A stretch of DNA of 64,000 nt. Source: Silurus meridionalis. Lineage: Eukaryota; Chordata; Actinopteri; Siluriformes; Siluridae. This document shows, in pieces, positions 53,475-64,000 of this stretch; position 1 is the stretch's first letter, and each line of letters starts with the position of its first letter. The position numbers and the translations under genes are program-made. The DNA lies in assembly GCF_014805685.1 (NCBI RefSeq), contig NC_060900.1:6369101-6433100 (forward strand). Direction: 5' to 3'. Under the pieces are notes generated by a model. It saw nothing but the letters and a program-made list of their open reading frames with translations, had not been told where the DNA came from and ran no database searches.

Positions 53475-54629
53475 AATCAGGGGTGTAAACGTCATAAGAG
53501 AGGCGTGGCTTCCAGGATCAATTCCAGCACTTACGATGGCGGCATCACACCGCCACACCAATAGGGGGCAACAGGCGCTCTCAAAAGACGGTTAATAAAG
53601 TGCTTGTCCCTGTGGAAAGACTTGTAGCTTTTGTTTCTTCCTGATTTTTATAGGTATGAAAATATTTTAGTAAAATGTTCACATCATTGTACTTATGTTA
53701 ATGGAAAAGTTTAATAGTGTAATGCAAAGAGGTGAAATTTTGTAGTAGATTTAATCTACAAAAAGTGTTTTAATTGACAGAGGATTATACAAACAGCTGA
53801 AATGTAGATTAATCTGTATGTTTTCAGCAGGATTTATTCTCACTGATGTGTAAAAGAGATGTTTGATTTTATGGAAGTGTCGAATCTGTCATCCATGTTG
53901 GTTTAAGAGGGCTACAGAGTTACGGCTCCCAGCGTATGCTCCATTTTCAGTTCAGCTCGTGCTTTTGGTGTGTTAGTGATGGTCGTTCATCATCAATTTG
54001 ATCTTTTTTTTTTATTAGTTTTTAATGTGACTCTGATGAGCATCGCTTAAATCTCTGTAAGTTATGTACAGAACACAGAATTGAGTCGTTTACCTCTCGA
54101 TTCTTCAAATAAATGAAATGTTTGAAATAAAATGAAAACTAAGATATTTCTTTTGGTGTGAAATCTGTTCTGGAAGGGTTTCAGATTTAGTGAAATTTTG
54201 GTCTCCATTTGTCAGATGTTTAAATCGATGTGTTAATTGTAGAATTGTTTCAGAAATTGATTTAGAGAATAGAATTTGCTCTGTGCACAGCAACCCTCAT
54301 GTCAGAGTCTGTGAACATTTTTACTTCTTCTGAACCAGAGTTCTGCAACCTTTATGACCCAAAAAAAAAAAAAAATCATTTTTAGCCTCTTTCTCACTAA
54401 ATAATATTTGCCTGGAGCTGCTAAAAATATTTAATTGAATGTAGTACAAGTTGTTTTTTGCAGATAAAAGGTAGTTGGGTATTTTCACCACGAGGTGGCA
54501 CTAGTGTGATTTCTATTGTATTTGGATGTTAGCCATTTGTACCTTTTTGTCCCTGGTAGGACGTGGAAGTGTTGCCCGGCCATGGGAAAGTTGCATCGTT
54601 GAATAGATGCTTTGATATTTCAATTAACG

Positions 54630-54660
<31 letters not shown>

Positions 54661-54700
54661 TCTTCTCTGTCTGAACACCTTTCTGCACTTCATTATCTCC
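53475..54700 (-). repeat. duplicate of the segment upstream of copy A
   Basis: It matches 47618-48830 closely, including GATGGCGGCATCACACCGCC, CAGCAGGATTTATTCTCACT and CCACGAGGTGGCACTAGTGT. It ends at an expanded poly-T (about 54630-54657) where copy A has about 10 T. Confidence 0.9.
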
Positions 54701-54714
54701 CGAGTTATAGCACA

Positions 54715-55520
54715 GAGTCAGTGCTGGTTAAAGTGATGAATGACCTGCTATTGGCCTCTGATCAGGGTTGTGTCTCCTTACTTGTTTTGCTGGACCTTAG
54801 TGCAAATTTTGACACCACTAATAGCCTCCTTGCGAGACTAGAAAATGTTGTTGGAATAATCAGTTTGTATAATCAGTTTGTTGATGAAAATGCTGAGTTC
54901 TCTACGCTTTTTGAGGTAAAGTTTGTTGTTCTGCATGGATCTGTTTTATGCCCACTACTTTTCTCTTTATATAAGCTGCCTCAGGGTGAAATTATATGTA
55001 AACATGGTATTGGCTTTCATTGCTATGTTGATGATACACAGTTGAATTTTTCAACAAAGCTATATGAGAGAGATCAGCTTAAAAATGTTAAAATGTAAAG
55101 GACATTAGACAGTGGATGCTTAACTTTCTTCTGCTCAACTCTTATAAGACGGAAGTACTTTTACAAGGACCACATGGAGCGAGAAGTATTGACTCTCCTT
55201 TCATGTGAATAACATTACCAGGATAACCTTCTTTCACCTTAGAAATATTGCAAAAATTAGAAATATGATGTCTTTACAGGATGCAGAAAAACTAGTTCAT
55301 GCTTTTGTTACATCTAGATTCAACTACTGTAACGCTTTATTGTCTGGGTGATACCTCAAATAATGAAGACTACAGCAGGGGGCAGATCTTTTGCTTATTA
55401 AGCCCCACAACTATGGAACAGCCTTCCAATTAGTGTTTGGGACACGGACACAGTCTCAGTGTTTAAGTTGAGGCTTAAAACATATTTATTTAGTCATGTC
55501 TTTTATTGCTATGTTTTTCT
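54715..55520 (+). mobile_element. degenerate LINE reverse transcriptase fragment (L2/CR1-like)
   Basis: Reads VMNDLLLASDQGCVSLLVLL, LDLSANFDT, LHGSVLCPLLFSLY and HCYVDDTQLNFSTKL, the reverse transcriptase fingers/palm with YVDD at the catalytic site. Further on, after frame breaks, come HAFVTSRFNYCNALLSG and a PQLWNSLPISV-like end. Clade assignment is from memory of fish L2-type elements. Confidence 0.75.
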
Positions 55521-55959
55521 TTGTTTCAGGAGCAGATCTGGAGAACATGGATATAGAGTGTTCGGTGAACTGGGATGTTGGATGCTGTCGTCCCCTCACT
55601 CTCACGCGTTCATTTAGGTTTGTTGACGGTGGTGTGGTCTCTTATCCCAGAGATCCCTCATGTCTGTGTTTGGTTCTGGCTTTCCCTTTTAGTTATGCCG
55701 CCATAGCAGGTCTTGCCAGAGTCCCCCACTGCACAGTGTCCCTAACTATTATACAACAATAAGGATTCCTAATAGTCCATATCTTTCTCTCCCTGTCACC
55801 CCACTTTAAGTAGCTTTTAGGATGGATTTGGACTGTACTTAATGTCAACAGTCTGCTACACGGACTCAGGTTGCATTTGATCACAACTACTGCACACATC
55901 ATTTAGCTTTAATTAATGGACATTTGGTGCCACCTTGAGTTTGGTTCCTTTCAAGGTGT

Positions 55960-56430
55960 CCTTACAACCTGTCTCTGGATCCTCCGTGGAGATCGTCAAG
56001 AGCACCAAATTCCTTGGTGTTTATTTGGCGGATAACCTCACCTGGTCACTCAACATCAGCTCCATCTCTTCTTCCTGAGAAGGCTAAGGAAAGCCCTCCT
56101 CCCATCCTGACCATGTTCTACAGAGGGACCATTGAGAGCATCTTGAGCAGCTGCATTACTGCCTGGTTTGAGAACTGCACCATCTCGTATGGCAAAACCC
56201 TACAAAGGAAAGTGAGGACGGCTGAGAAGATCATCAAAATCTCTCTCCCTTCTATCATGGACATTTACACCATGCTGTGTCCGCAAAGCCAACAGCATTG
56301 TAGATGACCCCACACACCCCTCACACACACTCTTCACCCTTCTGCCATCAGGGAAGTGGTTCCGAAGCATTAGGGCCATCATATCAAAACTGTAACAGTT
56401 TCTTTTCTCAAGCCATCAGGCTTCTCAACA
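55960..56430 (+). mobile_element. second LINE ORF2 C-terminal fragment
   Basis: Reads STKFLGVYLADNLTWS, then FLRRLRKALLPS-like, TMFYRGTIESILSSCITAWF, TLQRKVRTAEKIIKISLPS and QAIRLLNTKL, typical of a fish non-LTR element, with frame breaks. The final QAIRLLN block is the same as at the start of the 7.4-kb LINE tail. Confidence 0.75.
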
Positions 56431-56442
56431 CAAAACTGAACT

Positions 56443-56455
56443 CACACACACGCAC

Positions 56456-56513
<58 letters not shown>
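56443..56513. repeat. (CA)n microsatellite
   Basis: A CA run with a few CG interruptions at the left, directly after the LINE fragment. Confidence 0.95.
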
Positions 56514-56516
<3 letters not shown>

Positions 56517-56779
56517 TTTGATCTATTTTGATCGACACATTCACCTCATAACACACCGATAAATCCAGTACTGAAGGCATAAAAATTGTGAAGACTAACA
56601 AGATTTAAGAGATTAATAAGATATTCTTTTAGCTAGTTGGTACCTGATGTACAGTAGCTACCATTATTAATTCCAGCAGTTTACAGATAATTTTGTATTG
56701 TATTTGATCCGTGTTCTGCTTTTTTCAGTGTCTCTCAGGTCTCAGAGACTCAGTCGCTTTTTACATTTACTTATAGGTG

Positions 56780-58480
56780 ACGCCAATTTACCTGGTCCCG
56801 TCTTCCTCAGAGCTTTGTTGACCTGCCAGCCGTGTTCTCCGCTGTAGTGCACAAAACCTTTGCTGATTTCCGCCCGCCAGAAACAACCTTCATCCACAAA
56901 TACGCAGATGACCAGAGGTGGGAAGTAACAAAGTACAAATACTTTGTGTCTGTACTTAAATGGATATTTCTGGTATCAGTACTTTACTCCAACTTTTATT
57001 TTTCAGACAGCGTTTTACTTTCACTCATTACATTTTTACATGAATATCTGTACATTCTACTTCTTACATTTTCAAAACAGGTTTATTACTTTAGTTTCAA
57101 TCTATTTGGTGAAATGTGGCTTTTCTTCTCATTGTATGTCGTTTACAGCCCACCAACTGATTTCCTGTCATTACGCAGCTTTTTCAATTTACTGGTGTAT
57201 CATTTCCTGGTTGTCACACCACAGACGTAGGCTAGTTTACGAAGCTGTCAGAAGGCAACAAGAAGTATGGGGGTAACGTGGGTATGACAGAGGAAGTCAG
57301 TGATGTAAACATGACTGAGAACAGAGACATTCCTGATCATCTTTTCTCTGCTTATGCTCTATATGGTGGATGTTCAGCCTGGATACATTTATTAGGTAAC
57401 AAATTTTTTTTCATTCATTTTGTATTAATATATTATTTAAGGCTGTTAAAATGCAAATGAATTTGACCGTCACTGGTTTTATTAACTTGCAATTAATGCA
57501 GCGTGCATTTGTTTGATCATTTTTATTAAAATAAATAAATAAATAATTATATAAGAGGCGAAAATAAAACCTTCAGCACAACACACATTTCTTTACTCAG
57601 AAATAATAAACAAATAAACTCCACAGAAAAAATTATTTGTGATCAGAAAACAATGGTTTTAGTGGTGCACCAAGTCTCAAATCAGCATCAAAATCCGCCA
57701 TGATTTACACATCCGACAATTTACCTTCTGGGGTCGACAAACGCGCTGGGGCATTTTGTGGCATTTCTTTCCTCATGACGCCAAAACGAACTTTACTCTG
57801 TCTTTTTAGATTGTACAGATAAGAGCAATAAGTCATTTGGATCTGTAAGGGTCTACTTTCATTTGTGCACACTCTTAATAACAAAACAACGCTGTGCTTT
57901 TGTAAAGTAAAGAAAACAGACAGGGTGCGTTTCTGTCGTCTCTCTCCACTTCACAGATGCACAAATATAACAACCTGAATCTCAGAGAATATTTGCCTCA
58001 CAGACATAATAAATATATGACTAGAAATCTTGCGAAGTCTACTTTTAGAAGTTGTGATTAATCGTGAGTTAACTCATGGAAATCATGCGATTAAATATTT
58101 TAATCGATTGACAGCCCTAATATTAATATGACATGATGTCCAGTTACCAGCGTGACATTAAAACGTATAGTAGTAAAGGCTACTTTTTACCTAAGTACAT
58201 GTCAGAGCCCAAACGTCTTTAACTTGAGTAAAAAAAGTAGTCAGTACTTCGATTATTGATTATTTTAAAACATTAGTATCTGTACTTCTACTTAAGTGAA
58301 GGACGTGTGTACTTTTGCCACCTCTGCAGATGACATTCTCGTTCTACCATGTCTCGTTCTAATGTCTCAGTAACTCTTCCTCTGCCCACAGACAAGCCAA
58401 AACATCCTTTTGCACCTAATCAGCAGCTCCTGATACCAAGCCTGAAGCTTTCCAAAATCGGGGAGTCGAAGTATTTGGGT
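56780..58480 (+). mobile_element. retrotransposon RT fragment split by a hAT insertion
   Basis: The left part ends TTFIHKYADD (56881-56912), and the right part resumes ATTCTCGTTCTACCATG (58335 onward), giving the expected YADD-I-L continuation. ATTTGGGTCC near 58475 may continue the same element. The reading frame is broken further on. Confidence 0.6.
56913..58326. mobile_element. hAT-type non-autonomous transposon with 8-bp target duplication
   Basis: The left end CAGAGGTGGGAAGTAACAAA and the right end GTACTTTTGCCACCTCTG are inverted (CAGAGGTGG...). An exact CAGATGAC flanks both sides (56905-56912 and 58327-58334), the 8-bp duplication expected of hAT. The 1414-bp body has no transposase frame I recognise. 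Confidence 0.9.
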
Positions 58481-58622
58481 CCAGCGACTGCTCTATTCAT
58501 CAGACTGGTTCTGCTCTCGTGACTCCACTGTGGCTGATAAACAAAGCAGTTCTCTCTTAACCTGTGCAGCAATTGGTCTGTTGACCTTAGAAGACTCTGT
58601 GTGAGAACTCGGTGCTAAATGT

Positions 58623-60682
58623 CATTATTGGCTTCATCCCGAGAGGAATATCAGACAAATCCAATGCCCTTAGATCGTCCATCCTGTAGGAGTCAGTGTA
58701 GAGATACAGAAAGCAAAAAAAATATTATTACACCACTCAGTCATGTAGCTAATTATGAATAATAACAAGCACTGTCTGTAACCCATAATATAAACAAAAC
58801 AGCTATGTTCTTTTATTATCAACATTCTGGTCTCACTGTTAAATGAACAATTAAGCACTTTTTTCAAAGGTAATTTTTTGACAGCAGACAACTGCAAGTG
58901 ATCTTATATAATAGAGGATCTAATTCTAAGTAAACACTTTATTGGAAAAGGAATAAATATCAGTAATTGTAAGTGACCTTCACGCTGGTGAGGTTTCCAT
59001 GTGGCAAGAACAAATCACGCAGTCGATTTTGATCCACACCGTAGTCGAGGTTCTTTACGAACAGTTCGACTTCCTACAGAAAATAGAACAATGTCAGCAT
59101 CCAGTGTTTGAGTGCATATGGGTGTTTGCATTGTTGACTTTAATAATACATACTGATCAATCACTCAGTTATTATTAGTCATTATTACAAACCAATTATT
59201 AAGCCAAAAATGTGACCAAACAAAGATCATCCAAATTTCATGAAAGTCTCTATAAAATACACTGGAAAAAGAATCAGAATAGTACCTGGGTGTCCAGTCC
59301 GAGGGGCTGCGGTGTGGACTGCCTGTTCCACTGCTGCTGATTTGTTTTTCCAAGATCTGGAACTGAATCTGTAGATGCAGCCAATCATCTCATTTTAGCA
59401 TCCAATCAGTAGGTAAGACTTGCTAACATTAATAGTATGCTTCTGTTTTTAATCTTAAATTGCATTTAACACAAAACTAATCGAACAGCATTGACTCACT
59501 CTGTGGATGGATGTTCTTGTTGGCATTGGGTCTGGGGTCTGGGCAGGGTTTCGAAGACGAGATGGTTTCCACCTTCTTGAAGTGACTTCGTCCCTGGGTG
59601 GTCTGAGAGGGACTTACATACACCGGCCTGCTGCCCAGCACCCTGCCGTTCATCTTCACGATGGCGGCTCGAGCCTCGTCAGGAGATGAAAACGTCACAT
59701 ACCCAATGCATTTTGATCACCCGTTCTCCATCTTGACCTGTATGGGAACACTATCAGAAACAGTAAACAAAGAATGCGCATCAAAAGTGTTAGAGGTTAG
59801 CAATATCAGAGCTCTCCACAATCAGAAAATACACCAGCTGAGTACGGGGAGGAAACCCCAAGTTATTGGGAAAGAAATCAAATGTAAGGATTAGTAGTTA
59901 TAAATGACCTGTGCATTGAGGACAGTCCCAAATCTCAGGAACGCTTCATAAAGGTTCCTGCCATCTACAGTGCAGTCCAGATTTCTTAGCAGCAGTGTAA
60001 CTGACTACAAAACAATAACATCCAGTGTGTTAATGACTTGTCTTGGCTTAATAAAATTATTAATTTTACAAAATAAAAATTCAGTATTTGACTTTTTAGC
60101 AAGTTTTTCTGTGTGATACAGGATAAACACCTTAAACAATGTCTGATTCATAAATCATAATTTACCTGATTATCTACACACAGTTATACATTTTCTCAAA
60201 TTCTCTAAAGTCTCCAAAATCCGAAATAATTGGCTACATTTCAAAACAAACAACATGCAAACAGATTTTTCTCCTCTACCTTGGTGTTCTTGCTGAGGCG
60301 TTCTTTAGGGGGTTTATTTGTGCAAAAAGGCTGCTGCTGGACTTCAGCCTGTTCTTTTTGTTCCTCCACCTTCTTTCCCTTTACCATCTGCTTGTCCACC
60401 TTCCGCTCCTCAACAATCTGCTCTTCTACCTCCATCTCCATTGGGATCTGCTCTTCCACCTTCTGCTCCTCCACCTGGCTGAATGTATTCATGTTTCAGG
60501 GATCCTGGTTTAGAGAGAGAATTAGATCATTAGAAACAACAGAAAAATGATTTGTTTAATGCATTTCCAACTTATAAAGAAGCTTAAAGTCTTACATATA
60601 TGCAGAAAGGTTGGAGATTCTCCATCTCATTGTCTAATTCGTCCATGATATCACCCCATGAACGATTCTCAAGAGAGGATTT
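58623..60682 (-). pseudogene. Two-RRM PABP-like gene, copy C (two nonsense codons, broken 3' end)
   Basis: Exon equivalents: 60682-60596, 60504-60280, 60004-59909, 59737-59500, 59368-59286, 59073-58978, and a remnant of the next RRM-B exon (about 58623-58682). Exon lengths match copy A, but TGG has become TGA in the third codon of the coiled-coil exon (60498-60496). The RNP1 Arg CGA has become TGA in RRM-A (ENG*SKCIGYVTF). The RRM-B second half has lost its splice acceptor region and most of its length. The upstream end stops at a fold-back. Clearly non-functional as a full protein. Confidence 0.88.
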
Positions 60683-60695
60683 CTAAAAAAGGGCC

Positions 60696-60795
60696 TGAAC
60701 AAAGAAACAGTTGGCTTTAAAGATGCTCAGCTCTTCAGGTGCTGAAAGACACTGAGATCTGAGCATCTTTAAAGCCAACTCTGTTTCTTTGTTCA
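60696..60795. repeat. fold-back inverted duplication at the 5' end of copy C
   Basis: The left arm TGAACAAAGAAACAG...GATGCTCAG (60696-60730) is repeated inverted as CTGAGCATC...CTGTTTCTTTGTTCA (60759-60795) with one 2-bp gap, around a loop of about 28 bp. Copy A has the arm once (about 47171-47207). Arms extend weakly outward (CTTTTTT/AAAAAGAG). Confidence 0.9.
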
Positions 60796-61635
60796 GACTC
60801 TTTTTGGCTCTGGAATGTAGATTAATCTGTATGTTTTCAGCAGGATTTATTCTCACTGATGTGTAAAAGAGATGTTTGATTTTATTGAAGTGTCGAATCT
60901 GTCATCCATGTTGGTTTAAGAGGGTTACAGAGTTCCGGCTCCCAGTGTATGCTTTTGGTGTGTTAGTGATGGTCGTTCATCATCGATTTGTTCATTTTTT
61001 TATTAGTCTTTAAAGTGACCCTGATGAGCATAAATCTCCGTAGGTTATGATTAAGATTGGAGACTTTATCCACTGTATGAAGTTAAATTTGCTCTGCTCA
61101 GTTTTCTGCAGCATAGTAAAATGTATAGACCTTGAATATATACACAGCAAATTTTTAAAAAGAAGTAAAAGTGTATTTACATTATAATGCATGCTTATTA
61201 ATTTTTGGACAATAAATAGCAGAATATGTCTAAATTAATATAAATTTATGTGTTAAGTTAAGCGACGATATCCTACTCTGTAAACTCTCGCATAGGGCGA
61301 CCCTACGGAGCTGAACCCCAGGATTTTTCGATGATAAATGTATCTAATACTAATCACCCTTCTGCTATGACAAACGTCACCCAGTGCATAGAAGATTATT
61401 ATTTTCAATATTCTTTGCCAATAAATGCAATAAATATGACATATGCAACCAGATAACAGATCAAATATTCACATACATAATCCCTGTGATCTCCAAGATA
61501 AAGTTTAGTTTTAAAGTAACCAACAGTTTAGTGTTTATGAACGCTTGGATGTCAGTGGGTTTTACTCTCGACGCAAGCACACTTTAGTTTATATTGAGTT
61601 GTTTTGTTGAATGTCATGGTTGCACTGTGTCAAAA

Positions 61636-61707
61636 GGCATGATGGCCAAGTGGCAAGGCGTCGGTCTTGTAAACCGAAGATCACGGGTTCAATTCCCGTT
61701 CGTGCCT
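61636..61707 (+). tRNA. tRNA-Thr (anticodon TGT)
   Basis: 72 nt. The acceptor GGCATGA/TCGTGCC pairs over 7 bp (one T-G), with discriminator T. The D-arm is GCC/GGC, the anticodon stem TCGGT/ACCGA with loop CTTGTAA (anticodon TGT), the variable loop AGATC, and the T-stem ACGGG/CCCGT with loop TTCAATT. A fully pairing cloverleaf, unlike its sister at 49412. Poly-T terminator: only short T runs follow, so expression is unproven. Confidence 0.8.
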
Positions 61708-61889
61708 GTTTGGTGTATCCTTCTGCTATTTTCACTTTGATCTTGGGCAGTTCCATCAAATTTCTAATCAACTTGAAACATTTTCTTTGTATTGCCTTTG
61801 CTTTCTCCAGGCAAAACTCAAATTGCTGCCAGTGTGTTTTGAGATGTAATTTTGCAAGTGTGAGATCCTGGGATGAACACCTTCAACCA

Positions 61890-61955
61890 GGTATGTAACT
61901 CAGTGATAAAGCACATGCTTTACATTTTTGAGGTCCTGGGTTCAATCCCCAGCAT
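61890..61955 (+). repeat. tRNA-like SINE head or tRNA pseudogene
   Basis: GTAACTCAGTGATAAAGCAC resembles a tRNA A-box/D-arm and GGTCCTGGGTTCAATCCCCA a B-box/T-arm. The ends do not pair as an acceptor stem, and an A-rich tail (AAAAATAAAAAAATATATAA) follows. This fits a retroposed tRNA-like SINE. Confidence 0.6.
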
Positions 61956-63394
61956 CTTCAAGCTGTTCCCTTAAAAATAAAAAAATATATAAATATATGC
62001 AAATCTATATGTTCCCAATTGTCTCTACAGCCTTTATTGCCTGTGATACTTGTCAAGTTAAAATCAAGCAACCAAATGAAACCTTCTTACATTCTGCTTT
62101 GATGAAAAACCTTTGTGGAAAAACTGCTTAAGCAGGGCCTCAGCGCTCACAGCTCCTAATACGGATGCTGATCATTAACAACTTCAATGAGTTTGTCCAA
62201 TAAGCATTTAAGATTCTTGAAATAACATCTTAAGCTTCAAGTGTAAAAACATGTTTGTAACACTCCGACAGCATTTATCCCGTTCTCATTGGAGGTTATT
62301 TCAGGACACACTACGTTTTTCAGGACAGGTTCGTGAAATCAAAGAGAAAAAAGACAGCATAAGCAATGTGCCATCGTGTATTTACCATGTCTCAGCAGAT
62401 GCACCTTCTTACACCATACACCTTCTATGTTCATTGAATTGTTTGGTTGTTTCAAATTTACTGGTTCACTGTTTATTCATGATGACCTAAGACAACAACT
62501 TTAAACTCAGTAAATTTTACATCTGCACGCTTTCATTATTATTTTTTGATGATTTGCTTGGTTGTAGACCATTTACTCAGCACATGTCAGGCATGATGGC
62601 TGAAGGTTTTAATATCGTCTCATTTTTATTTATTTATATTTATAATAAAAACGGTCGAACAGAAATACGCGCTGTATGCGAGCTTTAGTGGAGCTTGCTT
62701 TGTGTACAGGGGTGTACATGGTCATGCTGGAACGGGTTTGGATTAGAGCCCATATAGATAAAAATATATAAATATTATTGTGTTTTATAATTAGGATTTT
62801 TACTGTTTCCTGATCACATGGCTGTCAGCAGGTTTGGGCAAAGATACGACAAAATGTATTTTAAAATAAAATACCAAATACCCTAACTTTAAGAGTATCA
62901 AAATAAACTAATAAAGACAGCAGCCACACCATTTATGAATGTAAACTACTGTATTTTTGCATTTTAAAAATACTTAAAAATACTGTTACAAGGGAGCAAA
63001 AAATTTCTTCACAAACCTTCCATCAATTGGCCTATTTGATCTATTCCTTCACCATTACACTGAATCAGTTGATTAAGTAAACAATGTTTGATAGCAACAG
63101 CTTTTCTATGGCAATAAATATGACATGTGCAACCAGATAACAGATCAAATATCCACATACATAAACCCTGTGATATCCAAGATAAAGGTTAGTTTTAAAG
63201 TAACCAACAGTTTAGTGTTTATGAACGCTTGGATGTCAGTGCGTTTTACTCTCTACACAAGCATGCTATAGTTTATGTTGACTTGTTTTGTTAAGTTAAT
63301 TTAAAAAAATCTCCAAGTTTGTACACGTACGTTATTATATATGTCTCAAGCAACCAATTTGGTATTTTGGATTTCTCTGTAAAATAATTGCCTT

Positions 63395-63934
63395 AATTAC
63401 TTAAGAAAAAGTAGTAACTATATAATCGACCACTGTAATTTCTTACAAAAACAGCAGTCTGAATGAAACTCCAAAATGAGAAAAGTTTATTCTGTTGATG
63501 TGTTTTTTCTAATTCCACCTGGTTACATATGATATTCTTCGCTGTTTTTTCGTACTATTATTTTTAGAACAATTTGAGGAACTTTGGCTTTCAACCAATG
63601 GCATCTCTTCAGCCTGAAAAGGATTCACACCAGGTTTTATATTTGCAGCCATGCAGATGATACAGCACAGGAGTTTTGTTGTACTTCATTTGATCACATG
63701 CAGATGTTTTTACATTTAAATCAACTGTTATTACTATTCTCTTTTCACAGCGGTGTCTCTTTCATTTCTAAAACAAGTTATCATGTATTAAGAGGGAATT
63801 TTATGATGATAAATAATGAAGCAGCTTCATCGTAGTTGGTTATTAACACATTTATTTACAGTAAAAAAGATTCTGACAATTTCTTTAAAATTAAAAAAAA
63901 TATTTATTTAAATGAAAAACAAAACTGTTTTAAA
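63395..63934 (-). repeat. 3' flank of the array unit, copy D
   Basis: Matches the flanks of copies A (44262-44767) and B (51366-51863). D and B share the extra ATTAAGAGGGAATTTTATGA segment that A lacks, so D and B are more closely related in this stretch. Confidence 0.85.
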
Positions 63935-64000
63935 TTAATTTAGGAGAACAGTCCAACAGAGCGATGACCTGAAAGAGAAAAACAGAGATTTGTTACTTTG
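63935..64000 (-). CDS. Two-RRM PABP-like gene, copy D, last exon (continues past window)
   Basis: The terminal exon 63968-63935 (34 nt) is identical in length and nearly in sequence to those of copies A and B, preceded by the TTTCTCTTTCAG acceptor. Only the gene's 3' end is in view, so whether the copy is intact cannot be told. Confidence 0.7.
   Translation of the reverse strand, partial: QSNKSLFFSFRSSLCWTVLLN

Larger units (their letters stand above)
60813..63394. other. spacer between copies C and D
   Basis: 60813-61055 matches 47930-48180 and 61060-61875 matches 48835-49650, with the intervening 650 bp deleted. From 62359 it matches the copy A-B spacer again (ATAAGCAATGTGCCAT...), and 62605-63395 matches 50585-51365. 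It holds the tRNA at 61636 and the tRNA-like repeat at 61890. Confidence 0.8.

Overview
This is a vertebrate nuclear window, almost certainly from a ray-finned fish. The signs are small exons with GT-AG introns of consistent phase, abundant microsatellites, tRNA-derived SINEs, LINE 3' ends and non-autonomous DNA transposons of fish type. The nppb - nppa - clcn6 - mthfr order is the conserved vertebrate natriuretic-peptide locus. The species cannot be named from sequence alone.

Layout. (1) 0.3-5.3 kb: two complete plus-strand natriuretic peptide genes, nppb (BNP type) then nppa (ANP type). Each has a TATA-like box and a shared 14-bp promoter motif. (2) 5.3-10.4 kb: transposon-rich spacer, with no third (VNP-type) natriuretic gene seen. 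(3) 11.3-28.3 kb, minus strand: complete 23-exon clcn6, 864 aa, every exon joined in phase. A perfect palindromic CLEAR-type E-box lies just upstream of its start codon. (4) 28.3-30.5 kb: divergent spacer with a degenerate repeat carrying TGCGCA motifs, then a TATA-less mthfr promoter. (5) 30.5-37.3 kb, plus strand: complete 11-coding-exon mthfr, 662 aa. (6) 38-44.3 kb: intergenic DNA with MITE-like and hAT-like elements and microsatellites.

(7) 44.3-64.0 kb: the least ordinary part. It is a tandem segmental array of a minus-strand gene for a protein with two RRM domains resembling RRM3/RRM4 of cytoplasmic poly(A)-binding proteins. Copy A (44.8-47.4 kb) is intact over nine inferred exons (349 aa). 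Copy B (51.9-53.5 kb) has lost its 5' exons and carries a 7-bp frameshift. Copy C (58.6-60.7 kb) has two nonsense codons, a broken 3' exon and a fold-back end. Copy D begins at the right edge. The units also carry a tRNA-Thr(UGU) gene: one copy folds perfectly, its twin has an acceptor mismatch. LINE fragments and a hAT element with an exact 8-bp target duplication, sitting in the YADD codons of an older retrotransposon, fill the space between B and C.

Functionally, nppb and nppa encode secreted cardiac hormones, clcn6 a late-endosomal Cl-/H+ exchanger and mthfr the folate-cycle reductase. They are linked by ancient synteny, not by pathway. The two-RRM array is an unrelated local expansion. 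I saw no CRISPR, operon or prokaryotic feature. Exon borders were read by eye from splice consensus, phase continuity and remembered family sequence; no search was run.
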